Shown here piece by piece: positions 9,542 through 19,169 of a DNA stretch of 64,000 nt. Position 1 is the stretch's first letter. Each line of letters opens with the position of its first letter. The translations under genes were made by a program, and so were the position numbers. Under the pieces are notes generated by a model. It saw only the letters and a list, made by a program, of their open reading frames with translations, had not been told where the DNA came from and did not search any database. Source of the DNA: Roseiarcus sp963816065 (GTDB lineage: Bacteria > Pseudomonadota > Alphaproteobacteria > Rhizobiales > Beijerinckiaceae); NCBI GenBank assembly GCA_963816065.1, contig CAWFJG010000021.1, positions 49,848 through 113,847 of the forward strand. The letters run 5' to 3'.

Positions 9542-10410
9542 CCGCGTCGTCTCCGCCGCGCGCCGAAACGCTGGCGGAGGCTCACCGGCACTGCGCCGCG
9601 CTGGCGCGGACGAACGCCCGCGACCAATGGCTCGGCGCGCTCTATGCGCCGGCTGCGAGCCGCAACGCGCTCTACGCCCTGGCTTGCTTCGATCACGAGA
9701 TCCGGCAGGCCCGCGCCCGCGCCCGCGACCCCAACCTGGCCGCGATCCGGATCGCGTGGTGGCGCGAGGCGGCGCTCGGCGGCCGCGAAGGCGAGGCCGC
9801 AGGCAGTCCGGTCTTGCTCGCGCTCCACGCCGCGATTGAGGCGTTCGCGCTGCCGCCCGGGCAGATCGAAGCGATGACGGACGCGCGGCTCATCGAGATC
9901 GCGCCGCCGGACGAGTTCCCGCTCGCCGCCTTCGAGCGATACGCCGCCGACAGCGAAGGCGCGCGCCTGCAACTCGCCTCGCGCATCGCGTCCGGGGGAG
10001 CCGATCTCGACGCGGCCGAGGCTCATGCGCCCGCGGGTCTGGCGCTGGCGCTGACGCGCATGCTCGCCCGCCTTCCGTTCGAGGCCGGGACGGAGCCGTC
10101 GCTCTTTCCGGTCGACGCCCTGGCGCGTCACGGCGCCGCCCGCGCGGACCTCGACGCCCGGCGCGCGAGCCCGGGCCTGGCCGCAGCCTGCGCCGACCTT
10201 CGCGGCCTCGCGCGCGACCGTCTTCGCGAGGCCGAGCGACGGCTGGAGTCGTCGCCGCCGCGGATCCTGCCGGCTTTCGTTCCCCTTGGCGCGTTGCGGC
10301 TCGATCTGGACCGGATGCAGCGCAAGGGCGCGCAGCCATTCGAGCCGGCAGTGGAGGCTTCAGCGCTTCGCCGCCAGTGGGCGATCTGGCGCTGGGCCCG
10401 GCGGTTCTGA
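9538..10410 (+). CDS. Squalene/phytoene synthase family protein (NDUFAF6-like)
   Basis: A 290-residue member of the squalene/phytoene synthase superfamily, starting at TTG 9538 in a TTGA overlap with the previous gene. It keeps the general all-helical fold, with DHEIRQARARARDPNLAAIRIAWW near residues 52-75, but the Asp-rich prenyl-diphosphate-binding motifs of true synthases (DxxxD) are weak. This and its neighbour (an NDUFAF3-like protein) suggest a relative of the complex I assembly factor NDUFAF6 rather than a carotenoid or hopanoid enzyme. High Arg and Ala content. Last gene of the sec run; it ends 26 bp from the convergent GntR gene. Confidence 0.7.
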   Translation: MTASSPPRAETLAEAHRHCAALARTNARDQWLGALYAPAASRNALYALACFDHEIRQARARARDPNLAAIRIAWWREAALGGREGEAAGSPVLLALHAAIEAFALPPGQIEAMTDARLIEIAPPDEFPLAAFERYAADSEGARLQLASRIASGGADLDAAEAHAPAGLALALTRMLARLPFEAGTEPSLFPVDALARHGAARADLDARRASPGLAAACADLRGLARDRLREAERRLESSPPRILPAFVPLGALRLDLDRMQRKGAQPFEPAVEASALRRQWAIWRWARRF

Positions 10411-10436
10411 CTCGTCGGCCTGTTGCGCGGGCCGTC

Positions 10437-11290
10437 TCAGGGGTTGGCGCGCGCTTCCCGTTTCGCGGCTGCGCCGATCGCTTCGTCGCGCTGCCGAAGG
10501 TACTCCCGTACATCGCCGATCGAGTTCGCAGGAGTTCCTCCATCCGCTCGCGCGCCCGGTCCGGGGCGGAGTCGCGGATCGCCTCGAAAACTTCGCGGTG
10601 TTGCAAGAGGCGGTTGTCCTGGATTCCCGCGGCGCCGCGCCAGCTCAGCCGAAAAGTGCATTCGAGCGCGGTCTGGATCAGCCCGCCCAGCGCCGCCAGA
10701 AAGCGGTTTCCGGACGCCTGGAGGATCGCCATGTGAAAGTCGAGGTCGGCGCCAATCAAGTCGCCCTCGCCGTTCTTGAACCGCCCCATCCGCTCGTAAG
10801 CGTCCGCGATCGCCTGAACGGTATTGCGCGATGGAGCCGCCGCCGCGAGCGCCGCCGCGGGCGGCTCGACCATCTGTCGCAGGGCGAACAGTTCATCCAC
10901 CAGATGTTCGCTCGGCGTCGCCGCAAGATGCCAGGCAAGCACTTCCGGATCGAGCAGGTTCCACTCCGACTTCGGACGGACGCGCGTGCCGATCTTCGGC
11001 CGGGCGAGAATCAGCGCCTTGGCGCTGAGAATGCTGTAGGCCTCGCGAAGCGCCGTGCGCGAGACGGAGAACCGGGCGCACATGTCCTGAGCGTTCGGCA
11101 GCAGCGAACCCGCCGGATAGACTTCCGCGACGATCTCCTGCCCGAGCCGGCCGGCGAGCTGGCTGTAGATGTTGCGCTCGAACGCCGGATCTTCGCGACC
11201 TTGCCGTCCGATGCGGGCCGCGCTCGGCTGGCCGGACGCCAGACGGCGGCGGCTGACGATCGAGGATGCGGGCTTTCCGTTGCGCGTCAT
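10437..11290 (-). CDS. GntR-family (FadR/FCD type) transcriptional regulator (one frameshift)
   Basis: Winged-helix N-terminus (FERNIYSQLAGRLGQEIV, then SVSRTALREAYSILSAKALI) followed by an all-helical FCD ligand domain with DLDFHMAILQASGNRF and QHREVFEAIRD. In the uncorrected frame the protein runs on for 200 unrelated residues; inserting one base at about 10530 restores the expected tail NSIGDVREYLRQRDEA and a stop at 10437. It lies immediately downstream of the YtfQRT-YjfF-like importer on the same strand (13-bp gap), so it is probably the local sugar regulator, with an acidic sugar or sugar derivative as inducer. A candidate operator lies at 15972-15983 upstream of ytfQ. Confidence 0.85.
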
Positions 11291-11303
11291 GGCTGTTTGC
11301 GCC

Positions 11304-12266
11304 TCAGGCCGCGCCCCGCAAGCGGAGCGAACCGACCAGCGACCTCTGCATCACGATGAAGATGAACAGCAGAACGCCGCTGATGATCATGATCCACGCG
11401 CCGTTCAGCGATCCGTTGAAAATGATGATGGTCGCGATCAGTCCGAGAATCATGCCGCCGAACAGGGTGCCGGCGACCATACCGATGCCGCCGGTCAGCA
11501 TCGTGCCTCCCAGGACGACCGAGGCGATCGCCGTGAGCTCGTTGCCGGTGCCGGCGAGCGGATAGCCCGACGAGGTGTAGAAAGCGTAGATCACGCCGCC
11601 GAGCGCGCTGAAGAACCCGCCGAGCGCATAGATGCCGACCGTCGTGCGCCGCATCGGCACGCCCATAAGCGTCGCCGAGGTTTTGTCGCCGCCGATGGCG
11701 TAGACGTTGGCGCCGAAGCGGGTGAAGTGGGCGATCGCGATCGCGGCGACGAGCGCGATGAGCATGACGACCGCCGAACTTCGCAATTGGCCGTCCCCCA
11801 GCAGAGGAATGCTCAAGCTCGAATACCAGGCGACAAATGGATGGTGAATCGGCACCGAATTGAGGTTGATCATGAAGCAGCCGCCGCGCAGCAGGAAGAG
11901 GCCAGCGAGGGTCACGATGAAAGGCTGAATTTCGCAGAAGTCGATGATCAGCCCCTGCAGCGCGCCGAATCCGAGCCCGAACGCCAGCATCAACGCGGCG
12001 GAGAGGAGCGGATGCCATCCGGCGAGATCCAGATTGGCGATCACTACGCCGACAAATCCGATCATCGAGCCGACCGAAAGGTCGATGCCGCCGGAAAGGA
12101 TGACGAAGGTCGTGCCGATCGCGGCCGTGATGATAAAAGCGTTGTCGGCGAGAATGTCGCCGAGAACCTGTGTCGAGAGAAAATTATTGTAGAGGAACCC
12201 GCCGATCAGGAAGAGCGCAACGAAAACCGAGATTGTGGCAAGAAGCGGAAGATACTTCTCGTTCAT
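11304..12266 (-). CDS. yjfF: CUT2 sugar ABC permease, YjfF-like
   Basis: A 320-residue inner membrane permease (MNEKYLPLLATISVFVALFL) with about ten helices and the CUT2 permease signature GGIDLSVGSMIGFVGV. The sequence IHHPFVAWYSSLSIPLLGDG and the gene order match YjfF, the second permease of the E. coli galactofuranose importer YtfQRT-YjfF. It overlaps the upstream permease gene by four bases (ATGA), so the two are likely made together as a heterodimer. The frame is intact. Confidence 0.85.
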   Translation of the reverse strand: MNEKYLPLLATISVFVALFLIGGFLYNNFLSTQVLGDILADNAFIITAAIGTTFVILSGGIDLSVGSMIGFVGVVIANLDLAGWHPLLSAALMLAFGLGFGALQGLIIDFCEIQPFIVTLAGLFLLRGGCFMINLNSVPIHHPFVAWYSSLSIPLLGDGQLRSSAVVMLIALVAAIAIAHFTRFGANVYAIGGDKTSATLMGVPMRRTTVGIYALGGFFSALGGVIYAFYTSSGYPLAGTGNELTAIASVVLGGTMLTGGIGMVAGTLFGGMILGLIATIIIFNGSLNGAWIMIISGVLLFIFIVMQRSLVGSLRLRGAA

Positions 12267-13309
12267 CGCCTCGTCCTCGCAAAAGCGTTGTACAGCGCGA
12301 CCCGAAGGTTGGTCGATTGCAGGAGCAGAACGATGATGACCACCACCGCCTTGACCACCAGATTGTATTCCGGCGGCAGGCCGCTGGTCAGGATCGAGGT
12401 CGTCAGCGCCTGGATGACGAGCACGCCGAGCAGCGTCATGCCGAGATAGACGCGACCGCCCGATAACGAACCGCCGCCGATCACCACGGCGAGAATCGCG
12501 TCGAGCTCGATATAGAGGCCGATGCTGACGGGGTCGGAGGTGTGGGTGTCCGCGGCGAGCACGACGCCCGCCCAGCCGGCGCAGAGCCCGGAGATGAGGT
12601 AGGCCGCGTAGGTAATCAACAGCGCGTTGATGCCGACGATTTTGGCCGCCGCCGGGTTGCCGCCGACCGACTCGAGGAAGAGCCCAAACGCTGTGCGTCG
12701 AATCACAAGCCACAGCACAGCGAAAATTGCGGCGAACAGGATGAGCCGGGTCGGAATGAGTCCGATGTGGCCGACGCTCAGGCCCTGCAGCAAGGGGCTG
12801 GTGAAGCTCGGATTTGTGCCGCCATAGAGGAGGTTGATCATCAGGCCGATGCCGCGTCCCGATGTCATGAGGATCAGCGTCGCGATGATCGGCTGAATAT
12901 CGAGGACGGCGACCAGGAAGCCGTTCCACATCCCGCAAAGCAGCCCTGCGCCGAGCGCGATCAGGAGGACCAGCCAGTGCGGGTCGCCGGCGTGAATGCG
13001 CCAGGTAATGACCGCACCGACAATGGCGATGATCGCGCCGACCGAAAGATCGATGCCCTTGGTGCCGATGACCACCGCCATGCCGAGCGCGACCAGCGCG
13101 GTCGGCACAGCGCGGTAGAAAATGTCGATCAGGTTGCCGAACAGCCGGCCTTCGACGATGCGAATCCGGAAGAAGCCCGGCGAGATGATTCCGTCGACGA
13201 TGAAGATCAGCGCCAGTGCGACGATCGGCCAGACGGCACGGTGGCCGAAGATCGCGCGCAGCTTCGAAACGGAAGGCGCTTCCGCCTGGATCTCGGCTGA
13301 GTGTTTCAC
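12263..13309 (-). CDS. ytfT: CUT2 sugar ABC permease, YtfT-like
   Basis: A 348-residue permease with about ten membrane helices and the CUT2 signature GTKGIDLSVGAIIAIVGAV. It pairs with the YjfF-like subunit; the 4-bp overlaps with genes on both sides mark a compact operon ytfQ-ytfR-ytfT-yjfF. The motif AGVVLAADTHTSDPVSIGLY resembles YtfT. Predicted to transport a furanose-form hexose; galactofuranose is the best guess by homology, not proven here. Intact. Confidence 0.85.
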   Translation of the reverse strand: MKHSAEIQAEAPSVSKLRAIFGHRAVWPIVALALIFIVDGIISPGFFRIRIVEGRLFGNLIDIFYRAVPTALVALGMAVVIGTKGIDLSVGAIIAIVGAVITWRIHAGDPHWLVLLIALGAGLLCGMWNGFLVAVLDIQPIIATLILMTSGRGIGLMINLLYGGTNPSFTSPLLQGLSVGHIGLIPTRLILFAAIFAVLWLVIRRTAFGLFLESVGGNPAAAKIVGINALLITYAAYLISGLCAGWAGVVLAADTHTSDPVSIGLYIELDAILAVVIGGGSLSGGRVYLGMTLLGVLVIQALTTSILTSGLPPEYNLVVKAVVVIIVLLLQSTNLRVALYNAFARTRR

Positions 13310-14805
13310 GTTCCGGCGCCCGCAATGGTGTCGATGATGGTCTGGCGGTTGATGTCCCGCTCCGCGATCTCGCCGATCTTGCGCCGGTCGCGCAACACGG
13401 CGATCCGGTCACTGACCGCGACGAGCTCATCGAGTTCGGACGACGCGACGAGCAAGGCGAGCCCTTGGCCGCAGAGCCTGCGGATCAGCGCGACGATTTC
13501 CGCGTGAGCTCCAACGTCGATGCCTCGGGTCGGCTCGTCGAGAATGAGAATGCGCGGCTCGGCGGTGAGCGCACGCGCGAGCACCACTTTCTGCTGGTTG
13601 CCCCCCGACAATTGCCCGACCGGCTTGTCGGCGTCGGGCGTGGCGATCGCCAGCGCCTTGATCATCTCCTGCGCCAACGCCTCCTGCTGGTCGTGAGAGA
13701 GACGGCTTAGCCAGCCCCGCTTGGTTTGCAGGCCGAGAATGATGTTCTCGCGCACGGTCAGTTCGCCGAACACGCCCTCGGCCTTGCGGTCCTCGGGACA
13801 GAAGGCGATGCCCAAATGAAGCGATCGGATTGGCGAGGCCGACGTCACCTGTTCGCTGCCGACCGTCAGGCGCCCCGAATCAGGCTTCATCGCGCCGAAC
13901 AACAGCTTGGCGACTTCGGTGCGGCCGGACCCGAGAAGTCCCGAGAGCCCGACGACTTCGCCTGCCCGCAAGGTGAGGTCGAACGGCGCCATGACCCGCC
14001 GTCGTCCGAGCCCCTCGGCGACCAGAATCGGCTTGTCCTTCACCGTCGATACGGCGCGCGCGGCGCGCTCCTCGGTGCGTTCGAGCTCCCGCCCCAGCAT
14101 CAGCGGGATCATTTTCGTCGGTGGAAGCTCGGCGACCGGTGCGCAGCCGACGAGGCGGCCGTTGCGCAGCACCGAGATGCGGTCCGCGATATCGTAAACC
14201 TGATCGATGAAATGAGTGATGAAGACGATGGCGATGCCGTGCGCCTTGAGGTCGCGAACGATTTTGAACAGGAGCGCGACCTCATTGGCGTCGAGACTCG
14301 CCGTCGGCTCGTCGAGCACCAGCACCCGCGTGTCGTCCTCGAGCGCCCGGGCTATCGCAACGAGCTGCTGGATGGCGACCGAATACGAGCCGAGGGGCCG
14401 CTCGACGTCGATGTCGATGTCGAGGCGCTTCAGGCGTTCCCGTGCTCGTCTTCGCGCCGCCCCCCAATCGATGAGTCCGAATCGGCGCGGTTGTCGCAGC
14501 AGCGTGAGATTCTTCGTCACCGACATGGTCGGGACGAGGTTGACCTCCTGATAGACCGTGCCAATCCCGAGCGCCTGCGCATCTCCGGTCTTGGCGATGT
14601 GGACCAGGCGGCCATCGAGCCGGATCTCGCCCTCGTCCCGCTGCAGGGCGCCGGTCAGGATTTTGATCAGGGTCGATTTGCCGGCCCCGTTCTCGCCCAT
14701 GAGCGCATGGACTTCGCCGGCCTCCACCTGAAAGTCGACGCTATCGAGCGCCCGGACGCCAGGAAAGGCCTTCGACACGCTGACCATTTCGATACGAGCA
14801 ACCAC
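13306..14805 (-). CDS. ytfR: CUT2 sugar ABC ATPase, YtfR-like (two ATPase domains)
   Basis: A 499-residue duplicated ATPase typical of CUT2 importers. First domain: GENGAGKST, LDEPTASLDANE and a Q-loop YQEVNLVP. Second domain: GLLGSGRTE as a degenerate Walker A, LSGGNQQKVVLARAL and LDEPTRGIDVGAH. The degenerate second Walker A is normal in this family (RbsA, MglA, YtfR). Start ATG 14805. The gap of 136 bp to the binding-protein gene holds a GC-rich stem (CGCGCG pair near 14885-14915) that may lower expression of the distal genes relative to the binding protein. Confidence 0.9.
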   Translation of the reverse strand: MVARIEMVSVSKAFPGVRALDSVDFQVEAGEVHALMGENGAGKSTLIKILTGALQRDEGEIRLDGRLVHIAKTGDAQALGIGTVYQEVNLVPTMSVTKNLTLLRQPRRFGLIDWGAARRRARERLKRLDIDIDVERPLGSYSVAIQQLVAIARALEDDTRVLVLDEPTASLDANEVALLFKIVRDLKAHGIAIVFITHFIDQVYDIADRISVLRNGRLVGCAPVAELPPTKMIPLMLGRELERTEERAARAVSTVKDKPILVAEGLGRRRVMAPFDLTLRAGEVVGLSGLLGSGRTEVAKLLFGAMKPDSGRLTVGSEQVTSASPIRSLHLGIAFCPEDRKAEGVFGELTVRENIILGLQTKRGWLSRLSHDQQEALAQEMIKALAIATPDADKPVGQLSGGNQQKVVLARALTAEPRILILDEPTRGIDVGAHAEIVALIRRLCGQGLALLVASSELDELVAVSDRIAVLRDRRKIGEIAERDINRQTIIDTIAGAGT

Positions 14806-14941
14806 GACTTACGCTCCGGCAGCATCGCTGCGTCCAGAATTTTGCCAGCGCCAGCCTGACACAATGCAGCGCCGCCGCAAAACCGCGCGCCCCGCCTGTT
14901 AGAGCGAAGCGCGCGTCTTTGGCTTCTGAACTCGGCTGAGA

Positions 14942-15868
14942 TCAGTTACCCGCCGTCGCCGCCGCGTGCAGATCGGACGGAATCACGATCCACTTCGGCA
15001 ACTCCTTGTGGTCCTTCAGGTACTGCGTCACCACGGGATAGATGTACTTGCCGATCGCTGAGCGCAGTTCGACGGACGCATTCGCGTCGCCCGCCGCCAG
15101 CGCTTCCTTCATCGCCGGCACGTAGTCGACCGAGACCATCAGGACGTCCTTGCCGGGCTTGAGACCGGCTTCTTTCATCGCCTGGATCGCGCCGAGCTGC
15201 ATATTGTCGTTATGGGCGAATACGCCGCAGACGCCTTTCAGGTTGTCGGTCGCCTTGATGAAGGCTTCCATCACCTTCTTGCCGCCCTCGGTGGTGAAAT
15301 CGCCGCTCTGGGACTTGACGATCTTCATGTTCGGGAACAGCGAGATGACCGCCTCGAAGCCCTTCTTGCGTTCGATCGCGGGCGCGGAGCCTACGGTCCC
15401 CTGCAGTTCGACAATCTGGCAGTTGCCCTTGCTCGCCTGCGCGAGCCAGGCGCCGGCCAGCTTGCCTTCGAGATTGAAGTCCGCCGAAATCCGAGCGACG
15501 AACAGGCTCTTGTCGCCTTCGACGTCGCGGTCGGCGAGGAACACGGGGATGCCGGCCTTCTTGGCGTCTCCGAGCACCTGTTCCCACCCGGTTGTGACGA
15601 CCGGCGCGATGATGATCGCGTCGACCTTCTGGGCGATGAAGGCCCTGACCGCCTTCAGCTGGTCCTCTTGCTTGCCCTGCGCATCGGCAAACTTGAGGTC
15701 GATGCCCTCCTTCTTCGCTTCTTCCTGCATGTCTTTGGAGAAAGCGGGCCTCCAGTCGCCTTCGTCACCAACCTGGGAGAACCCGATGGTGACGGCGAAC
15801 GCCGACGATCCCGCAAAAATCAGCGTCGCTGCAAGCGCGGCGCCTCCCAGCCATTTCTTAAGCTGCAT
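14942..15868 (-). CDS. ytfQ: Periplasmic sugar-binding protein, YtfQ-like
   Basis: A 308-residue periplasmic binding protein. The signal peptide is visible (MQLKKWLGGAALAATLIFAG, cleavage after SSAFA). The mature protein carries VTIGFSQVGDEGDWRPAF, IIIAPVVTTGWEQVL, IVELQGTVGSAPAIERKKGF and SQSGDFTTEGGKKVMEAF, nearly the same blocks as E. coli YtfQ, which binds galactofuranose. ATG 15868 is chosen because GGAGGAGAAAG precedes it and the signal peptide begins there. First gene of the importer operon. Confidence 0.9.
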   Translation of the reverse strand: MQLKKWLGGAALAATLIFAGSSAFAVTIGFSQVGDEGDWRPAFSKDMQEEAKKEGIDLKFADAQGKQEDQLKAVRAFIAQKVDAIIIAPVVTTGWEQVLGDAKKAGIPVFLADRDVEGDKSLFVARISADFNLEGKLAGAWLAQASKGNCQIVELQGTVGSAPAIERKKGFEAVISLFPNMKIVKSQSGDFTTEGGKKVMEAFIKATDNLKGVCGVFAHNDNMQLGAIQAMKEAGLKPGKDVLMVSVDYVPAMKEALAAGDANASVELRSAIGKYIYPVVTQYLKDHKELPKWIVIPSDLHAAATAGN

Positions 15869-15971
15869 AGTCTTTCTCCTCCCGTAACGATGATCACCCT
15901 CTTGGCGCCTCGGCTGTCGGACGCGTGTTTGATTGGCGATTGCCAATGCATCCGGCAAGCCCGCCGCCAAT

Positions 15972-15983
15972 TATCATACGATA
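15972..15983. promoter_or_regulatory. Candidate GntR-type operator upstream of ytfQ
   Basis: TATCATACGATA is an inverted repeat (TATC/GATA with a 4-bp spacer) in an AT-rich patch 104 bp before the ytfQ start. Size and shape fit operators of FadR-type GntR regulators, and such a gene ends the operon. No second copy was noted nearby. Inference only. Confidence 0.4.
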
Positions 15984-15984
15984 G

Positions 15985-16844
15985 GACTTATTAGCGCAGC
16001 TCGTCAATGCCGGTTCAGCCCGAAGTTGACATGCGATGCGGCTGCGCGCGGACAGCCATACGACCGCTTGCGCGGGTTAAGTATCAACATCGACCGTTGA
16101 ATGGCGGCCGCTCGCCCAGGCAATCAGGCCGATAGACCCAACCGGAGAGTTTCGCTGCCTCGCCGTGGCGCCTAGAGGGCTTGCTGCGGCAATTCGCCGC
16201 TTACGTTCGGGGGCCAGATTAAGCAGGCACGCTCCTGCTGCGGGCGCGACGCCGCAGAAGGGGGCGGTTGCGAGGTTCTGGTGCATTAGCCAAGACGGAA
16301 ATCCTCGAGAACGCCGTCGCCCCCATTCCGGGGTTGTTCTGGACCCCGCGGTTTAGCTGGCCGCGGCGCCCCTCCGCCTGCTGAGCCCAACGCCAATTTG
16401 CTCGTTATCGCCCCGCCACCGTCGCCCCCGGCCTGCGACTGGGTCATCGGAAGAATACGCCAGCGCTAACCCCAGGCGCGCGAGCTGACAATCACAGCCA
16501 ATTGCGACAGCGCTGATCGCGCCTGCGTACGGCAGTGGACGCTGGAGCTCCAGTAACTTGCCGACAAGGACTGGGCATGCCCTCCATGTCGGCGGGAGCG
16601 TCTAAGTAGAATAAGGTCGAACACCCAGTGTTCTGTCCCGTCACGCAGAACTGGCGCGATGAGCCCCGTCGATCGCCTCAAGTGAAGCCTTTGGAAAGAA
16701 TTTCAAGGAAACGGAAATAGTGACCCTGCGGGCTTATGACCATCTGAGTTCAAATGGAATTCGGCGCCGGGTTTTCATCCGTAGCCGTTCGAATTCCGTC
16801 GCCAAGGGAAGACCGTGACACTCAGTCGGGCGAAGCGCATGGCT
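15985..16844. other. 860-bp gap without a convincing gene
   Basis: Short open frames exist on both strands (the longest are 60-70 codons, e.g. 16077-16286 minus and 16466-16681 minus), but none has a good ribosome site, recognisable motif or the codon bias of the neighbours. The composition is more even than in coding DNA nearby. It may be decayed sequence or control DNA for the ytf operon. Confidence 0.5.
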
Positions 16845-17845
16845 TTAGGGCGTCTCCCAGCTCCCCCGCTCGGCCGAGCGGAACAGCGCTTCGATCACGC
16901 GCATGTTGAGCACAGCGTCCTCAATTCCGAATTCGAGCGGCGCCTCGCCGCGGACAGCGCGGGCGAAGGCGTCGCCTTGCAGGCCGTACTGGTCGCAGAC
17001 CGGGAACTCCTCCACCCGCGTCCCTCCGCCGACGAGGTCGGCGCCGGATCGACCACGATCCGCATCGGCCGGTCGGTCAGCGCGTTGAAGGGGATGGCGA
17101 CCTCGATCCGGCCGGCCTCGCCGACGATCGTCACCCGCTGATGCGCCGAGAGCTGCGTCGCCGCGCTGAAGGTCAGATGCCGTCCGCCGGGGAACTCGAG
17201 GATCGCGCTTGCCAGCCGGTCGGTGCCGAAATTCGGGTCGCGATCGAGCGTGGCGATCCCCCGGATCGGCTCGGCGCCGAACAGGTAACGCGCGGTGACG
17301 ATCGCGTAGCAGCCGATATCGTAGAGCCCGCCGCCGCCCGGCGGCCGGTTGCGCACGTTTTCGGGATCGAGCAGGCGGTAGGAGAAGAACGTCTGGATCG
17401 CCCGGACGTCGCCGATCGCCCCGGAGCGCACGAGCTCCCGCGTGCGGCGCCATTGCGGATGGAAGCGCACCATGAAAGCTTCCGCGACCAGCCGGCCCGT
17501 CCGGTCGCGCGCCGCGGTAAGCGTCTCGGCCTCGGCGGCGTCGAGCGCGACCGGCTTTTCGCACAGCACGTGCTTGCCCGCCTCGAGCGCCTTGATCGTC
17601 CATGGCACGTGCAACTCGTTCGGCAGCGGGTTGTAGATCGCCTCGATCTCGGGATCGGCGAGAAGCGCTTCGTAGGATCCGTAGGACCGCGCGATCCCGA
17701 GGCGCTCGGCCGCCTCTCGCGCCCTTCGTTCGTCGCGCGAGGCGATCGCGGCGATATCGCAGAACGCCGCGCGCTGCATCGCCGGGATCACCTTTTCCGT
17801 CGCGATCTTCGCGACGCCGAGCACACCCCATTTCACCTTGCGCAT
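16845..17845 (-). CDS. Gfo/Idh/MocA-family NAD(P)-dependent sugar oxidoreductase (one frameshift)
   Basis: Rossmann N-terminus (MRKVKWGVLGVAKIATEKVI, with GVLGVAKIA as nucleotide-binding loop), then YNPLPNELH and the catalytic-region motif CEKPVAL, with a C-terminal alpha/beta domain (GGGGLYDIGCYAI). Near 17005-17060 the frame changes; the other frame continues with TRVEEFPVCDQYGLQGDAF and ends at 16845. Joined length about 333 residues, normal. Start ATG 17845 follows GGGAGGAGAG. It likely oxidises a sugar or sugar derivative brought in by the neighbouring importer. Adjacent (29 bp) to an aldo/keto reductase on the same strand, so probably one operon. Confidence 0.85.
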
Positions 17846-17874
17846 CGATCTCTCCTCCCGTCCGCGCCGCGTCT

Positions 17875-18909
17875 TTAAGCCTTCGGCCCGGGAACGCGGC
17901 CCTCGGCGGTGCGCGCCAGCATCCAGCCGGGATATTCGGGCTTCAGCGCGCTCGCCGCGTCGAGCCCCGCAATCTCTTCCGCTGTCATGGTCAAGTCGGC
18001 GGCGGCGAGGTTGTCGTCGAGCTGTTCGAGCGTCTTGGCGCCGATGATCACGCTCATCACCCCCTTGCGTTGCAGAAGCCAGGCGAGCGCGACGCGGGCG
18101 ACCGATGTGTCGTGCGCCTTGGCGACCTTTTCCATCGCGTCGATGATGTCGTAGGCGCGCTCCTTGTCGATCGGCGGAAAATCGAAGGTGGTGCGGCGCG
18201 AATCGTTGCCGCCGCGCTTCTCGCGCGTGAACTTGCCGGACAGGAAACCGCCGGCGAGGGGGCTCCACACCATCACGCCGAGCCCCTGATCCTCCACCAG
18301 CGGCAGGATCTCGCGCTCGAGCTCGCGGCCGGCGATCGAGTAATAGGCCTGGACCGTCTCAAAGCGCGCGAGCTCCTGTTTGTCCGAGATCGCGAGCGCC
18401 TTCATGATCTGCCACGCGGCCATGTTCGAGCAGCCGATGGTGCGCACGAGGCCACGCTGAACACAATTGTCGAGCGCCCGCAGCGTTTCCTCGATCGGCG
18501 TGACCGGATCGAAGCTATGAATCTGATAGAGGTCGACATGGTCGAGCCCGAGCCGTTTCAGGCTCGCGGCGATCTCGTCGAGGATGTGGCCTCTGGACAG
18601 CCCGACCGCGTTCGGCCCGGGTCCCATGCGCCCGCGCACCTTGGTCGCGACGATCACGTCCTCACGCTTGACGCCGAGGTCGCGCAGAGCCTGGCCGAGC
18701 TGCATCTCCGATCGACCTTCGGAATAGACGTTGGCCGTGTCGATGAAATTCACGCCCTTTTCGAGCGCGCGGCCGACGAGCGCGGTCGAGGCGGCCTGGT
18801 CGAGCCGGCCGATCGCCTGCCAAAATCCGGAGCCGCCCGCGAAGGTCATCGCTCCGAGGCAGATTTCCGAGACATATTGGCCGGTGCGGCCGAGCGGTCG
18901 ATAGCGCAT
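17875..18909 (-). CDS. Aldo/keto reductase
   Basis: A 344-residue NADPH-dependent (beta/alpha)8-barrel reductase. Catalytic tetrad positions are visible: Asp and Tyr in FIDTANVYSEGRSE, Lys in VIVATKVRG, His in LYQIHSFDPV. The C-terminal nucleotide-binding part has SVIIGAKTLEQLDDNL. It resembles YajO/IolS-like members that act on sugar aldehydes. Likely co-transcribed with the downstream Gfo/Idh enzyme, the two catalysing oxidoreduction steps on the same sugar. Intact. Confidence 0.88.
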   Translation of the reverse strand: MRYRPLGRTGQYVSEICLGAMTFAGGSGFWQAIGRLDQAASTALVGRALEKGVNFIDTANVYSEGRSEMQLGQALRDLGVKREDVIVATKVRGRMGPGPNAVGLSRGHILDEIAASLKRLGLDHVDLYQIHSFDPVTPIEETLRALDNCVQRGLVRTIGCSNMAAWQIMKALAISDKQELARFETVQAYYSIAGRELEREILPLVEDQGLGVMVWSPLAGGFLSGKFTREKRGGNDSRRTTFDFPPIDKERAYDIIDAMEKVAKAHDTSVARVALAWLLQRKGVMSVIIGAKTLEQLDDNLAAADLTMTAEEIAGLDAASALKPEYPGWMLARTAEGRVPGPKA

Positions 18910-19169
18910 GCTTTTGTCTCCAGATCCGCGCGTCGATTTTTGCAGAGTCCGTCAAAATACGCGCCAAACGTCGTAGAGCGCAAATCGCAGGCCTGTGAAC
19001 GAAACCCGCGCCATTCGCGAAAAAGGAGGGGGGATCCTCGAAATCCTTGTCGTTCTCGGACTTGAAACGCTGGCGTTTCCACCCAAAAGCTTTGGTCGCC
19101 GCCTACGCGTTCAACGGCTCTCGCGGCGGACGCATGAGAAGATGAGCAAATCTCGGCGAGAAGGGGACC

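Noticed and set aside
11169..12449. A 426-codon plus-strand open frame opposite the YjfF and GntR genes
   Set aside because: It is made of Glu/Asp/Arg/Gln-rich low-complexity sequence that mirrors membrane-protein codons on the other strand; no ribosome site.
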